From assembly GCF_016862315.1 (NCBI RefSeq), contig NZ_BOMS01000126.1, positions 1 to 55,991 on the forward strand: DNA of 55,991 nucleotides, written 5' to 3'. Under the pieces are notes generated by a model that made no database searches, had not been told where the DNA came from, and was given only the letters and a program-made list of their open reading frames with translations. Shown piece after piece: positions 40,925-49,105 of this stretch. The position numbers and the translations under genes are program-made. Within the stretch, counting starts at the first letter, position 1. Every line of letters begins with the position of its first letter. This DNA is from Actinoplanes palleronii (GTDB lineage: Bacteria > Actinomycetota > Actinomycetes > Mycobacteriales > Micromonosporaceae).

Positions 40925-41806
40925 CTACACCAGGCTTAACCTCCGGTCCGCGACGCCGATCCGGATCCGCTGGCCCCAGGAGAGCTCCAGGGCGTCCGAC
41001 TCCAGGCCGTCCGCGAAGACCACGAGCCGCTCGCTCTCGCTGGTCAGCTCGAGTTCGCGGCCCGGCGCCAGGAGGCCGGACACCTCCAGGACGCCGGTGG
41101 CCGGTGAGGGCCAGGCCTCTCGTACGAACCAGCACAGCGCCGGGTCACCCGGCCCGGGCAGCGCCGGAGCGGCCACCCGGTCCCGGGCGATCGAGGCGCA
41201 CCAGCCGGTGGCCCCGGTGCCGGTCCCGACGATCAGCCCGGACGACGACTGGCGCTCCCGGGCACCGTCCGGCGTGGTGATCACGTACCGGGCCGACTGG
41301 TGGCCGGCGTGTCCGACATAGATCTCGTTGAGACCGGACAGCTCCTGGCCGTCGTCGAGCCGGGCGACCACCATGGTGCGGTCCTGCGTCCGGGTCCGGC
41401 TCTGCAGCAGGGCGCCGACCGCGGCGGCGGGGTGCCGCACCAGCACACCGGGGTTGCGCCCGGGCTCCGGGTTCACGCCGATCACCGGCTGGCCGTCCAG
41501 GTACTTCGCCACGTTCGCGACCAGCCCGTCCTGTCCGACCGCGACGATGACGTCCTCGGGGGCGAACAGGAAGCGGGGCAGGTCCGTACGCTCGACGTGG
41601 CCGCGCCGCCAGTCGGCCGGGACCGCCGCGCCCACCTCGGTCAACGCGGACCGCTGCGCCTCGTGCCGGGCGGTGACCTCGTCGAGGTCGCGCCCGCGCT
41701 GCTTCAGGAAGTAGGCCGCGGCGCCGCGGGTGCCGTGCCGGGCGAGCAGCTCGTCGAGCTCGCTGCGCCGCGACACGACCACTACGCGGGGATTGAGAGA
41801 GCTCAT
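40925..41806 (-). CDS. NAD-kinase-like protein (divergent)
   Basis: A 293-residue protein of the ATP-NAD kinase/diacylglycerol kinase fold. The usual GGDGT motif is changed to GQDGL, keeping the catalytic-position Asp (VIVAVGQDGLVANVAKYL). PVIGVNPEPGRNPG, LNEIYVGHAGHQSARY, and SSGLIVGTGTGATGW align with the later NAD kinase motifs. A standard housekeeping NAD kinase would carry GGDGT, so this is a divergent paralog. It is co-translated with the SPFH gene (ATGA overlap) and lies under a NrtR-like regulator, which supports a link to NAD(P) or ADP-ribose metabolism. Confidence 0.8.
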   Translation of the reverse strand: MSSLNPRVVVVSRRSELDELLARHGTRGAAAYFLKQRGRDLDEVTARHEAQRSALTEVGAAVPADWRRGHVERTDLPRFLFAPEDVIVAVGQDGLVANVAKYLDGQPVIGVNPEPGRNPGVLVRHPAAAVGALLQSRTRTQDRTMVVARLDDGQELSGLNEIYVGHAGHQSARYVITTPDGARERQSSSGLIVGTGTGATGWCASIARDRVAAPALPGPGDPALCWFVREAWPSPATGVLEVSGLLAPGRELELTSESERLVVFADGLESDALELSWGQRIRIGVADRRLSLV

Positions 41807-42825
41807 CCGATCCGGCCGATCAGCTTGGTCAGCAGGTCCGGCGTGACCGTCAGCTCCTTGATCGCCGGCAGGTGCTGTGCCAGCTCCTTGAGCGCGAGCG
41901 CCTGCAGCACCTCGGGCGGCAGGTCCCGGTACGCCGCCAGCCGCGCCGCCTCGGCCTCCGCCTCGGCCAGCCCGACCACCCGGGTGCCGGCCGCGCGGGC
42001 CTCGTCGCGCAGTCGCACCGCGTCCGCCTCGGCGCCCGCCGCCAGCCGGGACTGCTCGGCCGCGCTCCGCACCGCGACCAGCTCCGACTCGGCGTCCAGC
42101 TCGGCGCTGCGCCGGGCGTTCGCGCCGTTCTGCTCGACCAGGTGCTGCTCCTGCTTGGCCAGCTCGATCTTGCTCTGCAGCTCGTTCTCGGCGATCGAGC
42201 GTTCCTGCTGGACGGCGTGCGCCCGCCGGGCGTAGGTGGCCCGGTCCGCGTCCTGCTGCACTTTCTCCCGGGTCGGGGTCTGCAGCGCGCGCTCCAGGTC
42301 GGGCTCCGGCCGGATCGCCACCACCCGGGCGCTGACCACGGTCACCCCGGTCTCGGCCAGCCGCGGGTCGGTGGCCAGCGCGTCCGCGACCGACTGCCGC
42401 ACCGGCGCGATCCCGGTGGTCAGCGCCTCGGCCAGGGGGAGCCGGGCGATCAGGTCGAGCGCGGGCTGCTGGGCCAGCTCGGCGAGCAGGGTGGCCACCT
42501 GGTCGAGCGGCTGACCGGTCCAGCGTCCCCGGTACGGGTCGATCGAGAAGTCCAGCCGGGACGCGGCCGCCGCCGGGTCGCTGACCCGGTAGGTCACGGT
42601 GGCCTGCACGGTCACGTCGGCGAAGTCCTCGGTACGGGCGTGGAACAGCAGCGGCAGCTCCCGGTCGTCCACCGGCACCTCGGAGAGCACCGCGGTGAGC
42701 GGCCGGTACCAGAACGCCAGTCCGGTGCCGGAGCGCTTCGCCTTGCCCTGGACGGTGTGGCTGACCCAGCTGGTCGGAGCCGACCGCAGGTGTCGCAGGT
42801 GCAGTCGGCGCTTGATGTCAGCCAT
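41803..42825 (-). CDS. SPFH/Band 7 domain protein (no membrane anchor)
   Basis: A 340-residue protein from ATG 42825. The SPFH domain spans roughly residues 30-200 (LPLLFHARTEDFADVTVQAT, then VTVVSARVVAIRPEPDLERA). A long Ala/Glu-rich coiled coil follows (AEAEAEAARLAAYRDLPPEV), as in flotillins and stomatins. No N-terminal hydrophobic anchor is seen, unlike most prokaryotic SPFH proteins. It probably forms oligomeric cages or rings. It is the first gene of a two-gene operon with the NAD-kinase-like gene and faces the NrtR-like regulator across an inverted repeat. Confidence 0.85.
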   Translation of the reverse strand: MADIKRRLHLRHLRSAPTSWVSHTVQGKAKRSGTGLAFWYRPLTAVLSEVPVDDRELPLLFHARTEDFADVTVQATVTYRVSDPAAAASRLDFSIDPYRGRWTGQPLDQVATLLAELAQQPALDLIARLPLAEALTTGIAPVRQSVADALATDPRLAETGVTVVSARVVAIRPEPDLERALQTPTREKVQQDADRATYARRAHAVQQERSIAENELQSKIELAKQEQHLVEQNGANARRSAELDAESELVAVRSAAEQSRLAAGAEADAVRLRDEARAAGTRVVGLAEAEAEAARLAAYRDLPPEVLQALALKELAQHLPAIKELTVTPDLLTKLIGRIG

Positions 42826-42855
42826 CGAGGAGTCCTTCCGGGGTGGATCGTTTTC

Positions 42856-42900
42856 GTCATGGTGACGATAAAGGGTCGTGGTTATTATCGTCAACATGAC
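42856..42900. promoter_or_regulatory. 45-bp inverted repeat, likely NrtR-type operator
   Basis: Two 16-base arms (42856-42871, GTCATGGTGACGATAA; 42885-42900, complement GTCATGTTGACGATAA) match at 15 of 16 positions, around a 13-base spacer. The inner TGACGATAA arms are perfect. It fills the spacer between the SPFH gene and the Nudix regulator gene and overlaps the start region of the latter, as an autoregulated operator would. Confidence 0.8.
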
Positions 42901-43564
42901 GCTATACATGGCGGCCGTCACAGTTGATCTCGTGTTGCTCACCATCCGGCGGGGCGCGCTGCAGGTGCTGCTGGTCCGCCGGGGCATCGAGCCGTTCCTC
43001 GGGCAGTGGGCGCTGCCCGGCGGCTTCGTCCACGACGACGAGGACCTCGACGTGGCGGCGGCCCGTGAGCTGCGCGAGGAGACCGGAGTGGACCCGACCG
43101 CCGGGCACTTCGAACAGCTCGCGACATACGGCACCCCGGGCCGGGACCCGCGCGGACGGGTGGTGACCGTGGCCTACCTGGCCCTGCTGCCCGACCTGCC
43201 GGCCCCGGTGGCCGGCAGCGACGCGGCACACGCCGAGTGGCGCCCGGCCGACGACCCGGGCCTGGCCTTCGACCACGACCGGATCCTGGCCGACGGCGTC
43301 GAGCGCGCCCGCGCCAAATTGGAGTATTCACCCCTCGCCACGGCGTTCTGCCCGCCCGAGTTCACCGTCGCCGAGCTGCGCGGCGTCTACGAGACGGTCT
43401 GGCGAACCCGCCTCGACCCCCGCAACTTCCACCGCAAGGTGACCACGGCCGAGGGTTTCGTCGAGCCGACCGGCCACAGTGTCACCCGCGACCGCGGCCG
43501 CCCGGCGCAGCTGTTCCGCCGCGGCCCCGCCACCCTCCTGCATCCCCCACTTTTGCGGCCTTGA
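42896..43564 (+). CDS. NrtR-like Nudix-domain transcriptional regulator
   Basis: About 222 residues from ATG 42896; GTG 42878 and ATG 42908 are alternatives, and the operator overlaps this region. The Nudix box is complete: GFVHDDE with seven spacer residues then RELREETGV. The C-terminal 80 residues (LEYSPLATAFCPPEFTVAEL, then RLDPRNFHRKVTTAEGFVEP) are the winged-helix domain of NrtR regulators. NrtR proteins sense ADP-ribose or NAD-related ligands and control NAD metabolism genes. The intact Nudix box means it may also hydrolyse its ligand. A structured repeat element follows the stop. Confidence 0.88.
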   Translation: MTLYMAAVTVDLVLLTIRRGALQVLLVRRGIEPFLGQWALPGGFVHDDEDLDVAAARELREETGVDPTAGHFEQLATYGTPGRDPRGRVVTVAYLALLPDLPAPVAGSDAAHAEWRPADDPGLAFDHDRILADGVERARAKLEYSPLATAFCPPEFTVAELRGVYETVWRTRLDPRNFHRKVTTAEGFVEPTGHSVTRDRGRPAQLFRRGPATLLHPPLLRP

Positions 43565-43572
43565 CCAGCATT

Positions 43573-43735
43573 TTTTCGGTACGGATGAGGAGCGCCCGTC
43601 CGTAGGCTACGAGCCGAGTCCCGCCCGTGCGGCCACCGCGAGACCGCTGCTGCTCCGAGCCGGAGCGCGCCCCCCAGCTTCTGGCTGGTTCTCAGGGGTG
43701 CCTCCGGGCCCGGAGGCACCCCTGAGAACCAGCCA
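43573..43735 (+). ncRNA. Structured repeat element, copy 1 (possible small RNA or 3' element)
   Basis: This stretch begins nine bases after the Nudix gene stop. Its first 60 bases match 55841-55900 at 53 of 60 positions, although the genes around the two copies are unrelated. Similarity continues more weakly to the end, where both copies close with a long GC hairpin. The element could be a small RNA with its terminator, a 3' UTR regulatory element, or a small repeat of mobile origin. No known RNA family is recognised. Confidence 0.55.
43682..43735. terminator. 54-nt perfect palindrome closing element copy 1
   Basis: A perfect palindrome centred at 43708/43709 gives a 27-base stem if extruded, or about 24 pairs with a short loop in RNA. 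It lacks a T-tract. It closes the structured element and probably stops transcription arriving from the Nudix gene. Confidence 0.65.
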
Positions 43736-43959
43736 AGGACCGAGCGCGCGCCACGGCCGGGTGGCCGCGCGACCGCGCGGCGGGGTCCGGTGTGGGGGAT
43801 GGCGAGGTGTAGCAGCCGTCCGCATCGGCCGAAAGTCGTAGAGCCGCGCCGGGAGCCCCGACCGACGGCCGATGCCCGGCGGCCCCCGGACGAGAAGGAT
43901 CGGTTGCATCGACACGCCATGCTGCATCGAGCATGCGTTCGGCAACGGGGGAGGAACAG
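43736..43959. other. Leader region of the MprF-like gene
   Basis: These 224 bases hold no supported gene. A GGGGGAGG ribosome site (43947-43954) precedes the ATG at 43960. I see no confident promoter elements. Together with the element before it, this makes a 395-base gap without coding sequence. Confidence 0.5.
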
Positions 43960-45681
43960 ATGTCGGTGGTCGCGGAGCATCCGGTGGAGTCGCAGGAGGA
44001 GGTCGCCCCGGCTCGCTGGGTCCGGCCCCCGTCCTCCCGCCGCGTCGTGGCCCGGGCGGTGCAGTTCGTCGGCGCGACCGGCGCCGTCTTCTCCGTGCTC
44101 CCGCCCCGGCACCACCACGTCACCCTGCTCGCCGACATGATCCCGACCGCCGGGATGATCACCGCCCGGGTGGCCGCCGCGGTGGTCGGCGTCCTGCTGG
44201 TCTACCTCGGCGCCGGCCTGCGTCGCGGCAAGCGCCAGGCCTGGCAGCTCGCGCTGGTGCTGTCGCTGCTCAGCGTCGCGCTGCACGTGGTCAAGGGCGG
44301 CCTGGTGCCGACGATCTTCGCGGGGGCGATCGCGGCGCTGCTGGTCGCCGAGCGCGACGAGTTCACCGCGGCCGGCGACCGGCGCAACCGGTGGCGGGCG
44401 GTGCGGGCCTGCCTGACGTTCCTCGGCGCCGGTTTCGCGCTCGGTGTCGCCGAGATCGCCGTACGGGTCAACCGCCTCGACGGCCACTCCGGCGTGCTGA
44501 GCTGGGCCGAGCACGCCGGCCTGGGCCTGATCGGGGTCACCGGGCCGGTCCACTTCCAGTCGCCGGTCGGCGCGCTCACCGTCTCGGTCACCACCGGGGC
44601 GTTCGGGCTCCTGGCGTTCGGCTCCGGGGCACTCCTGCTGCTGCGCCCGAGCACCGGGGAGCAGTCCTGCCCGGTCGCCGACCAGACCCGGCTGCGCGAG
44701 GTGCTCGACCGGCACGGCGACGGCGACTCGCTCGGCTATTTCGCGCTGCGCAGTGACAAGCAGTTGGTCTGGGCGCCGTCCGGCAAGGCCGCGGTGGCGT
44801 ACCGGGTGGTCAACGGGGTGAGCCTGGCCTCCGGTGACCCGCTCGGGCTGCCGTCGGAGTGGCCGCGGGCGATCGGGCAGTGGCTGGCCGACTGCGCCGA
44901 GCACGGGTGGACGCCGGCCGTGCTGGCCTGCGGGACGGCGGGTGGCCGGGCGTACCAGAAGGCCGGGCTGGACGTGATCGAGCTGGGTGACGAGGCGATC
45001 GTCGACGTGGCCGGGTTCTCGCTGAACGGGCGGCCGATGCGCGGCGTCCGGCAGGCCGTCGCCCGGATCCGCCGGGCCGGGTACACCTGCACGATCCTGC
45101 GGCAGCGCGACCTGCCCGCGGAGACCCTGGCCGAGGCGATGAGCTGTGCGAACGCGCTGCGCGACGGCAAGGTGGAGCGCGGTTTCTCGATGGCGCTGTC
45201 CCGGCTCGGCGACCCGGCCGACGGGGACTGCCTGCTCGCGCTCTGCCGCGACGAGGACGGCGTGCTGCGCGGGGTGCTGCACTTCGTGCCGTGGGGGCGG
45301 CGCGGCATGTCGCTCGACCTGATGCGTGGCGACCGGACCGCGCCGAACGGGCTCACCGAGCTGATGGTGGTCTCGGCGATCGAGGCCGCGCCCGGGTTCG
45401 GCGTCGAGCGGATCTCGCTGAACTTCGCGGTGCTGCGCTCGGTGTTCGCCCGGGCCGAGGAGCTCGGTGCCGGCCCGGTCATCCGGCTGTGGTGCCGGAT
45501 CCTGCGGGCCGCCTCCAAGCTGTGGCAGATCGAGTCGCTGTACCGGGCGAACGCCAAGTACCTGCCGGACTGGGAGCCGCGGTTCCTCTGCTTCCCGTCG
45601 GCCCGGGACCTGCCGCGGATCGCGATCGCGGCGCTGAGCGCGGAGTCGTTCCTGCCCGCGCGCGGCACTCCGGCCGCATGA
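43960..45681 (+). CDS. MprF-like aminoacyl-lipid synthase (DUF2156 domain)
   Basis: A 573-residue protein. The N-terminal half has about six membrane helices (AVQFVGATGAVFSVLPP, ITARVAAAVVGVLLVYLG, AWQLALVLSLLSVALHVV, TIFAGAIAALLVA, and two more before residue 230). The C-terminal half is the DUF2156/LPG-synthetase catalytic domain (DSLGYFALRSDKQLVW, GDPLGLPSEWPRAI, AYQKAGLDVIELGDEAIVD, MSLDLMRGD). Such enzymes transfer an amino acid from tRNA to phosphatidylglycerol or diacylglycerol at the membrane. The amino acid is not predictable here. It is the first gene of a three-gene operon with two esterase-fold proteins. Confidence 0.88.
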   Translation: MSVVAEHPVESQEEVAPARWVRPPSSRRVVARAVQFVGATGAVFSVLPPRHHHVTLLADMIPTAGMITARVAAAVVGVLLVYLGAGLRRGKRQAWQLALVLSLLSVALHVVKGGLVPTIFAGAIAALLVAERDEFTAAGDRRNRWRAVRACLTFLGAGFALGVAEIAVRVNRLDGHSGVLSWAEHAGLGLIGVTGPVHFQSPVGALTVSVTTGAFGLLAFGSGALLLLRPSTGEQSCPVADQTRLREVLDRHGDGDSLGYFALRSDKQLVWAPSGKAAVAYRVVNGVSLASGDPLGLPSEWPRAIGQWLADCAEHGWTPAVLACGTAGGRAYQKAGLDVIELGDEAIVDVAGFSLNGRPMRGVRQAVARIRRAGYTCTILRQRDLPAETLAEAMSCANALRDGKVERGFSMALSRLGDPADGDCLLALCRDEDGVLRGVLHFVPWGRRGMSLDLMRGDRTAPNGLTELMVVSAIEAAPGFGVERISLNFAVLRSVFARAEELGAGPVIRLWCRILRAASKLWQIESLYRANAKYLPDWEPRFLCFPSARDLPRIAIAALSAESFLPARGTPAA

Positions 45682-46397
45682 GCCTGGTAGGCATCCCGCT
45701 GATCCTTCTGACCGCGCTGCTCGCGGTGGTCGCGGTGGTCGCGACCGTGCGCGGCTGGCGACTTCTTCCGGTACGGATCGTCGGGCTGATCGCGGTCGAG
45801 GTGCTCGTGGTGGCGTGCGTGGGCCTGATCGCCAACCGGTCGGAGAGCTTCTACCCGTCCTGGCAGGCGCTCGGCGGCGACACCGGCGCGGCCGTGGTCA
45901 CCCCGACCACGGCCGGCCGCCTCGACGCGGCGCTGCACGCGGCCGGCGCGATCGACTGGTCACCGCCCGAGGCGGCCCGCTGGGAGACGGCCGTCCCGCC
46001 GGTGCTGATCGTCCCGCCGGACTACGCCGAACCGGCCGGCCGCTCGTTCCCGGTGCTGGTGGCGCTGACCACCCGGGCCGACGCGGCGCAGGTGGAGCGG
46101 ACCGCCGCCGCGACACCGGGCGTCGTGACCGTGCTGCTGGTGCCGACCCGGGCCACCACGGCCGCGACTCTCGGTACGTTGGGCGACAGCCTCAGCCGGG
46201 ACGTCCGCAGCACCGCGAGCGTGGCCCTGCTCGCCGACCCGACCTGGGCCGCCCTGGCCGCGTCCTGGCCGGGCCACCCGGTGGTCACTCCCGGACACAC
46301 CGCCGCGGCGTTCGCGACCGCCGTCCGTGACCTGCCGTCGCCGCTGGCCGCACCGCAGCGGCTGCCGTCCCTCACCGACCAGGGGAGTCCGTCGTGA
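45678..46397 (+). CDS. Membrane-anchored esterase-like protein lacking the nucleophile
   Basis: A 239-residue protein whose ATG overlaps the MprF-like stop (ATGA). Two N-terminal membrane helices are followed by SFYPSWQALGGD, closely paralleling TYPHWGDLVGD at the same place in the next protein. LIVPPDYAEPAGRSFPVLVAL and GVVTVLLVPTR also align with the neighbour's esterase core. Where the neighbour has GYSAGG, this protein reads ALLADPTWAA, so the catalytic Ser is missing and the domain is shorter. It looks like a tandem duplicate that became a non-catalytic partner. The frame is intact. Confidence 0.75.
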   Translation: MSLVGIPLILLTALLAVVAVVATVRGWRLLPVRIVGLIAVEVLVVACVGLIANRSESFYPSWQALGGDTGAAVVTPTTAGRLDAALHAAGAIDWSPPEAARWETAVPPVLIVPPDYAEPAGRSFPVLVALTTRADAAQVERTAAATPGVVTVLLVPTRATTAATLGTLGDSLSRDVRSTASVALLADPTWAALAASWPGHPVVTPGHTAAAFATAVRDLPSPLAAPQRLPSLTDQGSPS

Positions 46398-47446
46398 CCA
46401 TCGACTCACCGGCGACGGTGCTCCTGGCGATCGCCGTCGTGCTGGCGGTCACCGCCGGGCTGGCCCTGCTCTGGGACCGGACCCGGGTGCCGGCCCGGAT
46501 CGCGCTGGTCGCCGTGGTCGTCCTCAGTGTCACCGGGACGGCCGCACTGGAGCTGAACCGGCTCACCGAGACGTATCCGCACTGGGGCGACCTGGTCGGC
46601 GACCCGGACGCGCCGCTCGCGCTGCCGGTGCTGCCCGGCGCCGGCCCGTCGGCGAGCGTGCCACCCGTGCCGGGCCCGCCCGGCAAGGGGAAGATCGTGA
46701 CGTACCAGGTGGCCGGTGCGGCCGGCGGGATGAGCATGCCGATGAGCGTGTACCTGCCGTCGGAGTACTTCACCCGCCCCGACCTGCGGTTCCCGGTGAT
46801 CGAGGCGTTGCACGGCTATCCGGGCACCCCCGAGTCGTGGATCCGCCGGCTGGAGATCGCCGCGAACCTGGACCGGGAGATCATCGCCGGGCGGATGGCG
46901 CCGACGGTGGTGCTGCTGCCGTACCAGACACCGGATCTGCTGCTCGACACCGAGTGCACGAACATGACCGGTGGGCCACAGACCGAGACGTACCTGACCC
47001 AGGACGTACCGAAATGGGCCCTGGAACACCTGCGGATCCGCAGCGATCGCGCGGCCTGGGGTGTGACCGGCTATTCGGCCGGCGGTTTCTGCGCGATGAA
47101 CCTCGCGCTGAAGCATCCCCAGCAATACTCCGCGGCCGCGAGCCTGTCCGGCTTCGCCGACCCGGGCATCAAGGTCGGCGACGGCAGCGAGAAGACCACC
47201 AACAACATCGCCTGGCGGCTGACACACCACCCGCAGCCGGACCTCGCCCTGTGGATCGGCTGGGCCGAGGACGACCGCAACGCACGCGTCGGGTCCCGCC
47301 AGATCGCGCGGCTGGCGAAGGCGCCGCTGACCGTGGTCACCGCGATCGTCCCGCGCGGCGGGCACAGCCACGCGGTGTGGCGGCAGATGGAGGGCCCGGC
47401 CTTCGACTGGCTCTCCGCCCAGCTGGCCCGGCCCGCTCAGGCGTAG
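46394..47446 (+). CDS. Membrane-anchored alpha/beta hydrolase (esterase D/mycolyltransferase-like)
   Basis: A 350-residue protein from GTG 46394, overlapping the previous stop (GTGA). Two membrane helices (residues about 9-28 and 34-54) are followed by an extracytoplasmic hydrolase: MSVYLPSEYF, FPVIEALHGYPGTPESW, the nucleophile elbow GYSAGG with Ser228, WIGWAEDDRN for the acid, and PRGGHSHAVW for the His. Esterases of this type adjoin aminoacyl-lipid synthase genes in corynebacteria. It may release or transfer the aminoacyl group made by the first gene. Its end overlaps the convergent gene by 10 bases. Confidence 0.85.
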   Translation: MTIDSPATVLLAIAVVLAVTAGLALLWDRTRVPARIALVAVVVLSVTGTAALELNRLTETYPHWGDLVGDPDAPLALPVLPGAGPSASVPPVPGPPGKGKIVTYQVAGAAGGMSMPMSVYLPSEYFTRPDLRFPVIEALHGYPGTPESWIRRLEIAANLDREIIAGRMAPTVVLLPYQTPDLLLDTECTNMTGGPQTETYLTQDVPKWALEHLRIRSDRAAWGVTGYSAGGFCAMNLALKHPQQYSAAASLSGFADPGIKVGDGSEKTTNNIAWRLTHHPQPDLALWIGWAEDDRNARVGSRQIARLAKAPLTVVTAIVPRGGHSHAVWRQMEGPAFDWLSAQLARPAQA

Positions 47447-48384
47447 TGGTCCAGCACTCGCAGCGCACGCAGGGTGTTCCAGCGGCTGGGCGCGCCGTCC
47501 ACCTCCTCGTCGAGGGCGAACCAGACCTGACCGGGATGGGTGTTCTCCAGCGGCCAGGTGCCGTCCGGCCGCTGCTTGGCCCGGACCAGGTCGAGGGCCT
47601 CGCCCAGGCGCTCGTCCGGCTCGGCCCCGGTGGCCCGGAAATAGTCCAGGGCGCGCAGAACGTCATATCGCCATCGCGTCGGAAACGAAAATTCAAGCCA
47701 TTCCGGTACGACCACCGCGCCGGTGCTGCGTCGCCGGAACAGTCGTCGGCTCAGCAGGTACTCCTCGCCGCGCCGACGGGCCTCGATCGTCGCCGGGGTG
47801 CCGCCGGTCGCGTTCTGGTGCGCCAGCAGCCCGTCCAGCACGCAGAGGGTGCTCGCGAACGAGGAGACCACCGACCCGTTCTCGGAGTAGCAGTTCCACC
47901 CGCCGTCCTCGAGCTGCGCCCCGAGCAGCCGTTTCAGCACGTCCTCGACGTCGTGGCCGAAGTAGGCGCCGATCTCGACGACCCGCCCGTTGACGCAGGG
48001 CTCCACCTCGCCGAGGAAGAACAGCTCGCCGTTGTACTCCCACCGGGCGTTGTCCCGGGCCCGCTCCACGGCACGCTGGACCCGCTCGTCGGCCGGGTCG
48101 ACGCCGAGGCCGGTCAGCAGCTGCAGAGTGTGCAGCGTGGACGTCCAGGGCTGACCGAGGTCCTTGCCGGTGTCGTCCCGGTCGAACCAGCCGCCCGGGA
48201 AACACGCCCCGCCGTCCCACTGGCCGTCGTCGCCCTGGCAGTCGAGCAGGCGTGCGCCCCAGCCTGCCCGGGCGATCCGGGCGCGTTCCGCCGCGACCTC
48301 CGCCTCCGGCGCCCGCACCAGGTCGCGGAGCACCTGCCAGCGGATCGCGGGGTCGGAGTCGAGCAGCCAGTCGAGCACAGCCAT
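47437..48384 (-). CDS. Prenyltransferase/squalene-cyclase-fold protein
   Basis: A 315-residue all-helical protein with repeated QW-like motifs (LLDCQGDDGQWDGG, LLGAQLEDGGWNCY, VRAKQRPDGTWPLE), characteristic of the alpha/alpha toroid of terpene cyclases and related proteins. No DxDD catalytic motif is seen, and it is half the length of a squalene-hopene cyclase. It is probably a single-domain homologue of unknown activity. It converges with the esterase gene, overlapping it by 10 bases. Confidence 0.8.
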   Translation of the reverse strand: MAVLDWLLDSDPAIRWQVLRDLVRAPEAEVAAERARIARAGWGARLLDCQGDDGQWDGGACFPGGWFDRDDTGKDLGQPWTSTLHTLQLLTGLGVDPADERVQRAVERARDNARWEYNGELFFLGEVEPCVNGRVVEIGAYFGHDVEDVLKRLLGAQLEDGGWNCYSENGSVVSSFASTLCVLDGLLAHQNATGGTPATIEARRRGEEYLLSRRLFRRRSTGAVVVPEWLEFSFPTRWRYDVLRALDYFRATGAEPDERLGEALDLVRAKQRPDGTWPLENTHPGQVWFALDEEVDGAPSRWNTLRALRVLDHYA

Positions 48385-48495
48385 GCGGGCGACCCTAACC
48401 CCGTACCGGTCGATCCGCAGCGCGGGTGATCTCCGCCGGCCGCCGCTGGGCTAGCATTCGCCTGGAACTTTGTTCCGGATCGGCAGGGGAGCGGA

Positions 48496-49074
48496 TTGAG
48501 CGGGGACACGACCGGCGGGCGGCGGGTGCGCGCCGACGCGCAGCGCAGCCAGGACGCGCTGCGGGCGGCGGCCAAGGAGGTGTTCGCGACCTCCGGGGTG
48601 CACGCGCCGGTCCGCGAGATCGCCGAGCGTGCCGGGGTCGGCCTGGGCACCGTCTACCGCCACTTCCCGCAACGGTCCGACCTGATCACCGCGGTCTTCC
48701 GGCACGAGGTCGACGACTGCGCGGCCTCGGCCCAGGAGCTGGCCGCCACGCACCCGCCGGTCGAGGCACTGGCCCTCTGGCTGGACCGGTACGTCGAGTT
48801 CATCGCGACCAAGCTCGGCCTGGCCGCGGCCCTGCACTCCGGCGATCCGGCGTTCGAGTCGCTGCCCGGCTACTTCGACAAGCACCTGCGCCCGGCGCTC
48901 GGCGCCCTGCTCGACGCGGCGGTGGCGGCCGGCGAGATCCGCGACGACATCGACCCCGGCGACCTGCTGCCGGCGGTGGCGAACCTGTCGCTGCCCGCCG
49001 AGGGCGACCCGGCGCACACCCGCCGGATGGTGGCCCTGCTGATCGATGGTCTGCGCTACCGCCCACGGGACTGA
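48496..49074 (+). CDS. TetR/AcrR family transcriptional regulator
   Basis: A 192-residue protein starting at TTG 48496, four bases after GGGGAG. The HTH is SGVHAPVREIAERAGVGLGTVYRHF. The C-terminal domain (DLITAVFRHEVDDCAASA, then LGLAAALHSGDPAFESL) resembles the group related to SACE_7040-type regulators. It diverges from the toroid-fold gene and is close to the HEAT-repeat gene. Its target is unknown; no clear palindrome stands out in the 111-base divergent spacer. Confidence 0.85.
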   Translation: MSGDTTGGRRVRADAQRSQDALRAAAKEVFATSGVHAPVREIAERAGVGLGTVYRHFPQRSDLITAVFRHEVDDCAASAQELAATHPPVEALALWLDRYVEFIATKLGLAAALHSGDPAFESLPGYFDKHLRPALGALLDAAVAAGEIRDDIDPGDLLPAVANLSLPAEGDPAHTRRMVALLIDGLRYRPRD

Positions 49075-49105
49075 AAATGTCGTAGGGGCGGCCTATCTTG
49101 GCGCC

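Noticed and set aside
43573..43735. Known riboswitch (cobalamin, TPP, ydaO, SAM types)
   Set aside because: I compared it with remembered core motifs of these classes and found no match. The second copy lies behind a gene at the window edge, so what follows it cannot be seen.
46394..47446. True mycolyltransferase (antigen 85 type)
   Set aside because: The fold is similar, but the window shows no mycolic acid genes and this organism type lacks mycolates. Esterase/hydrolase is the safer call.
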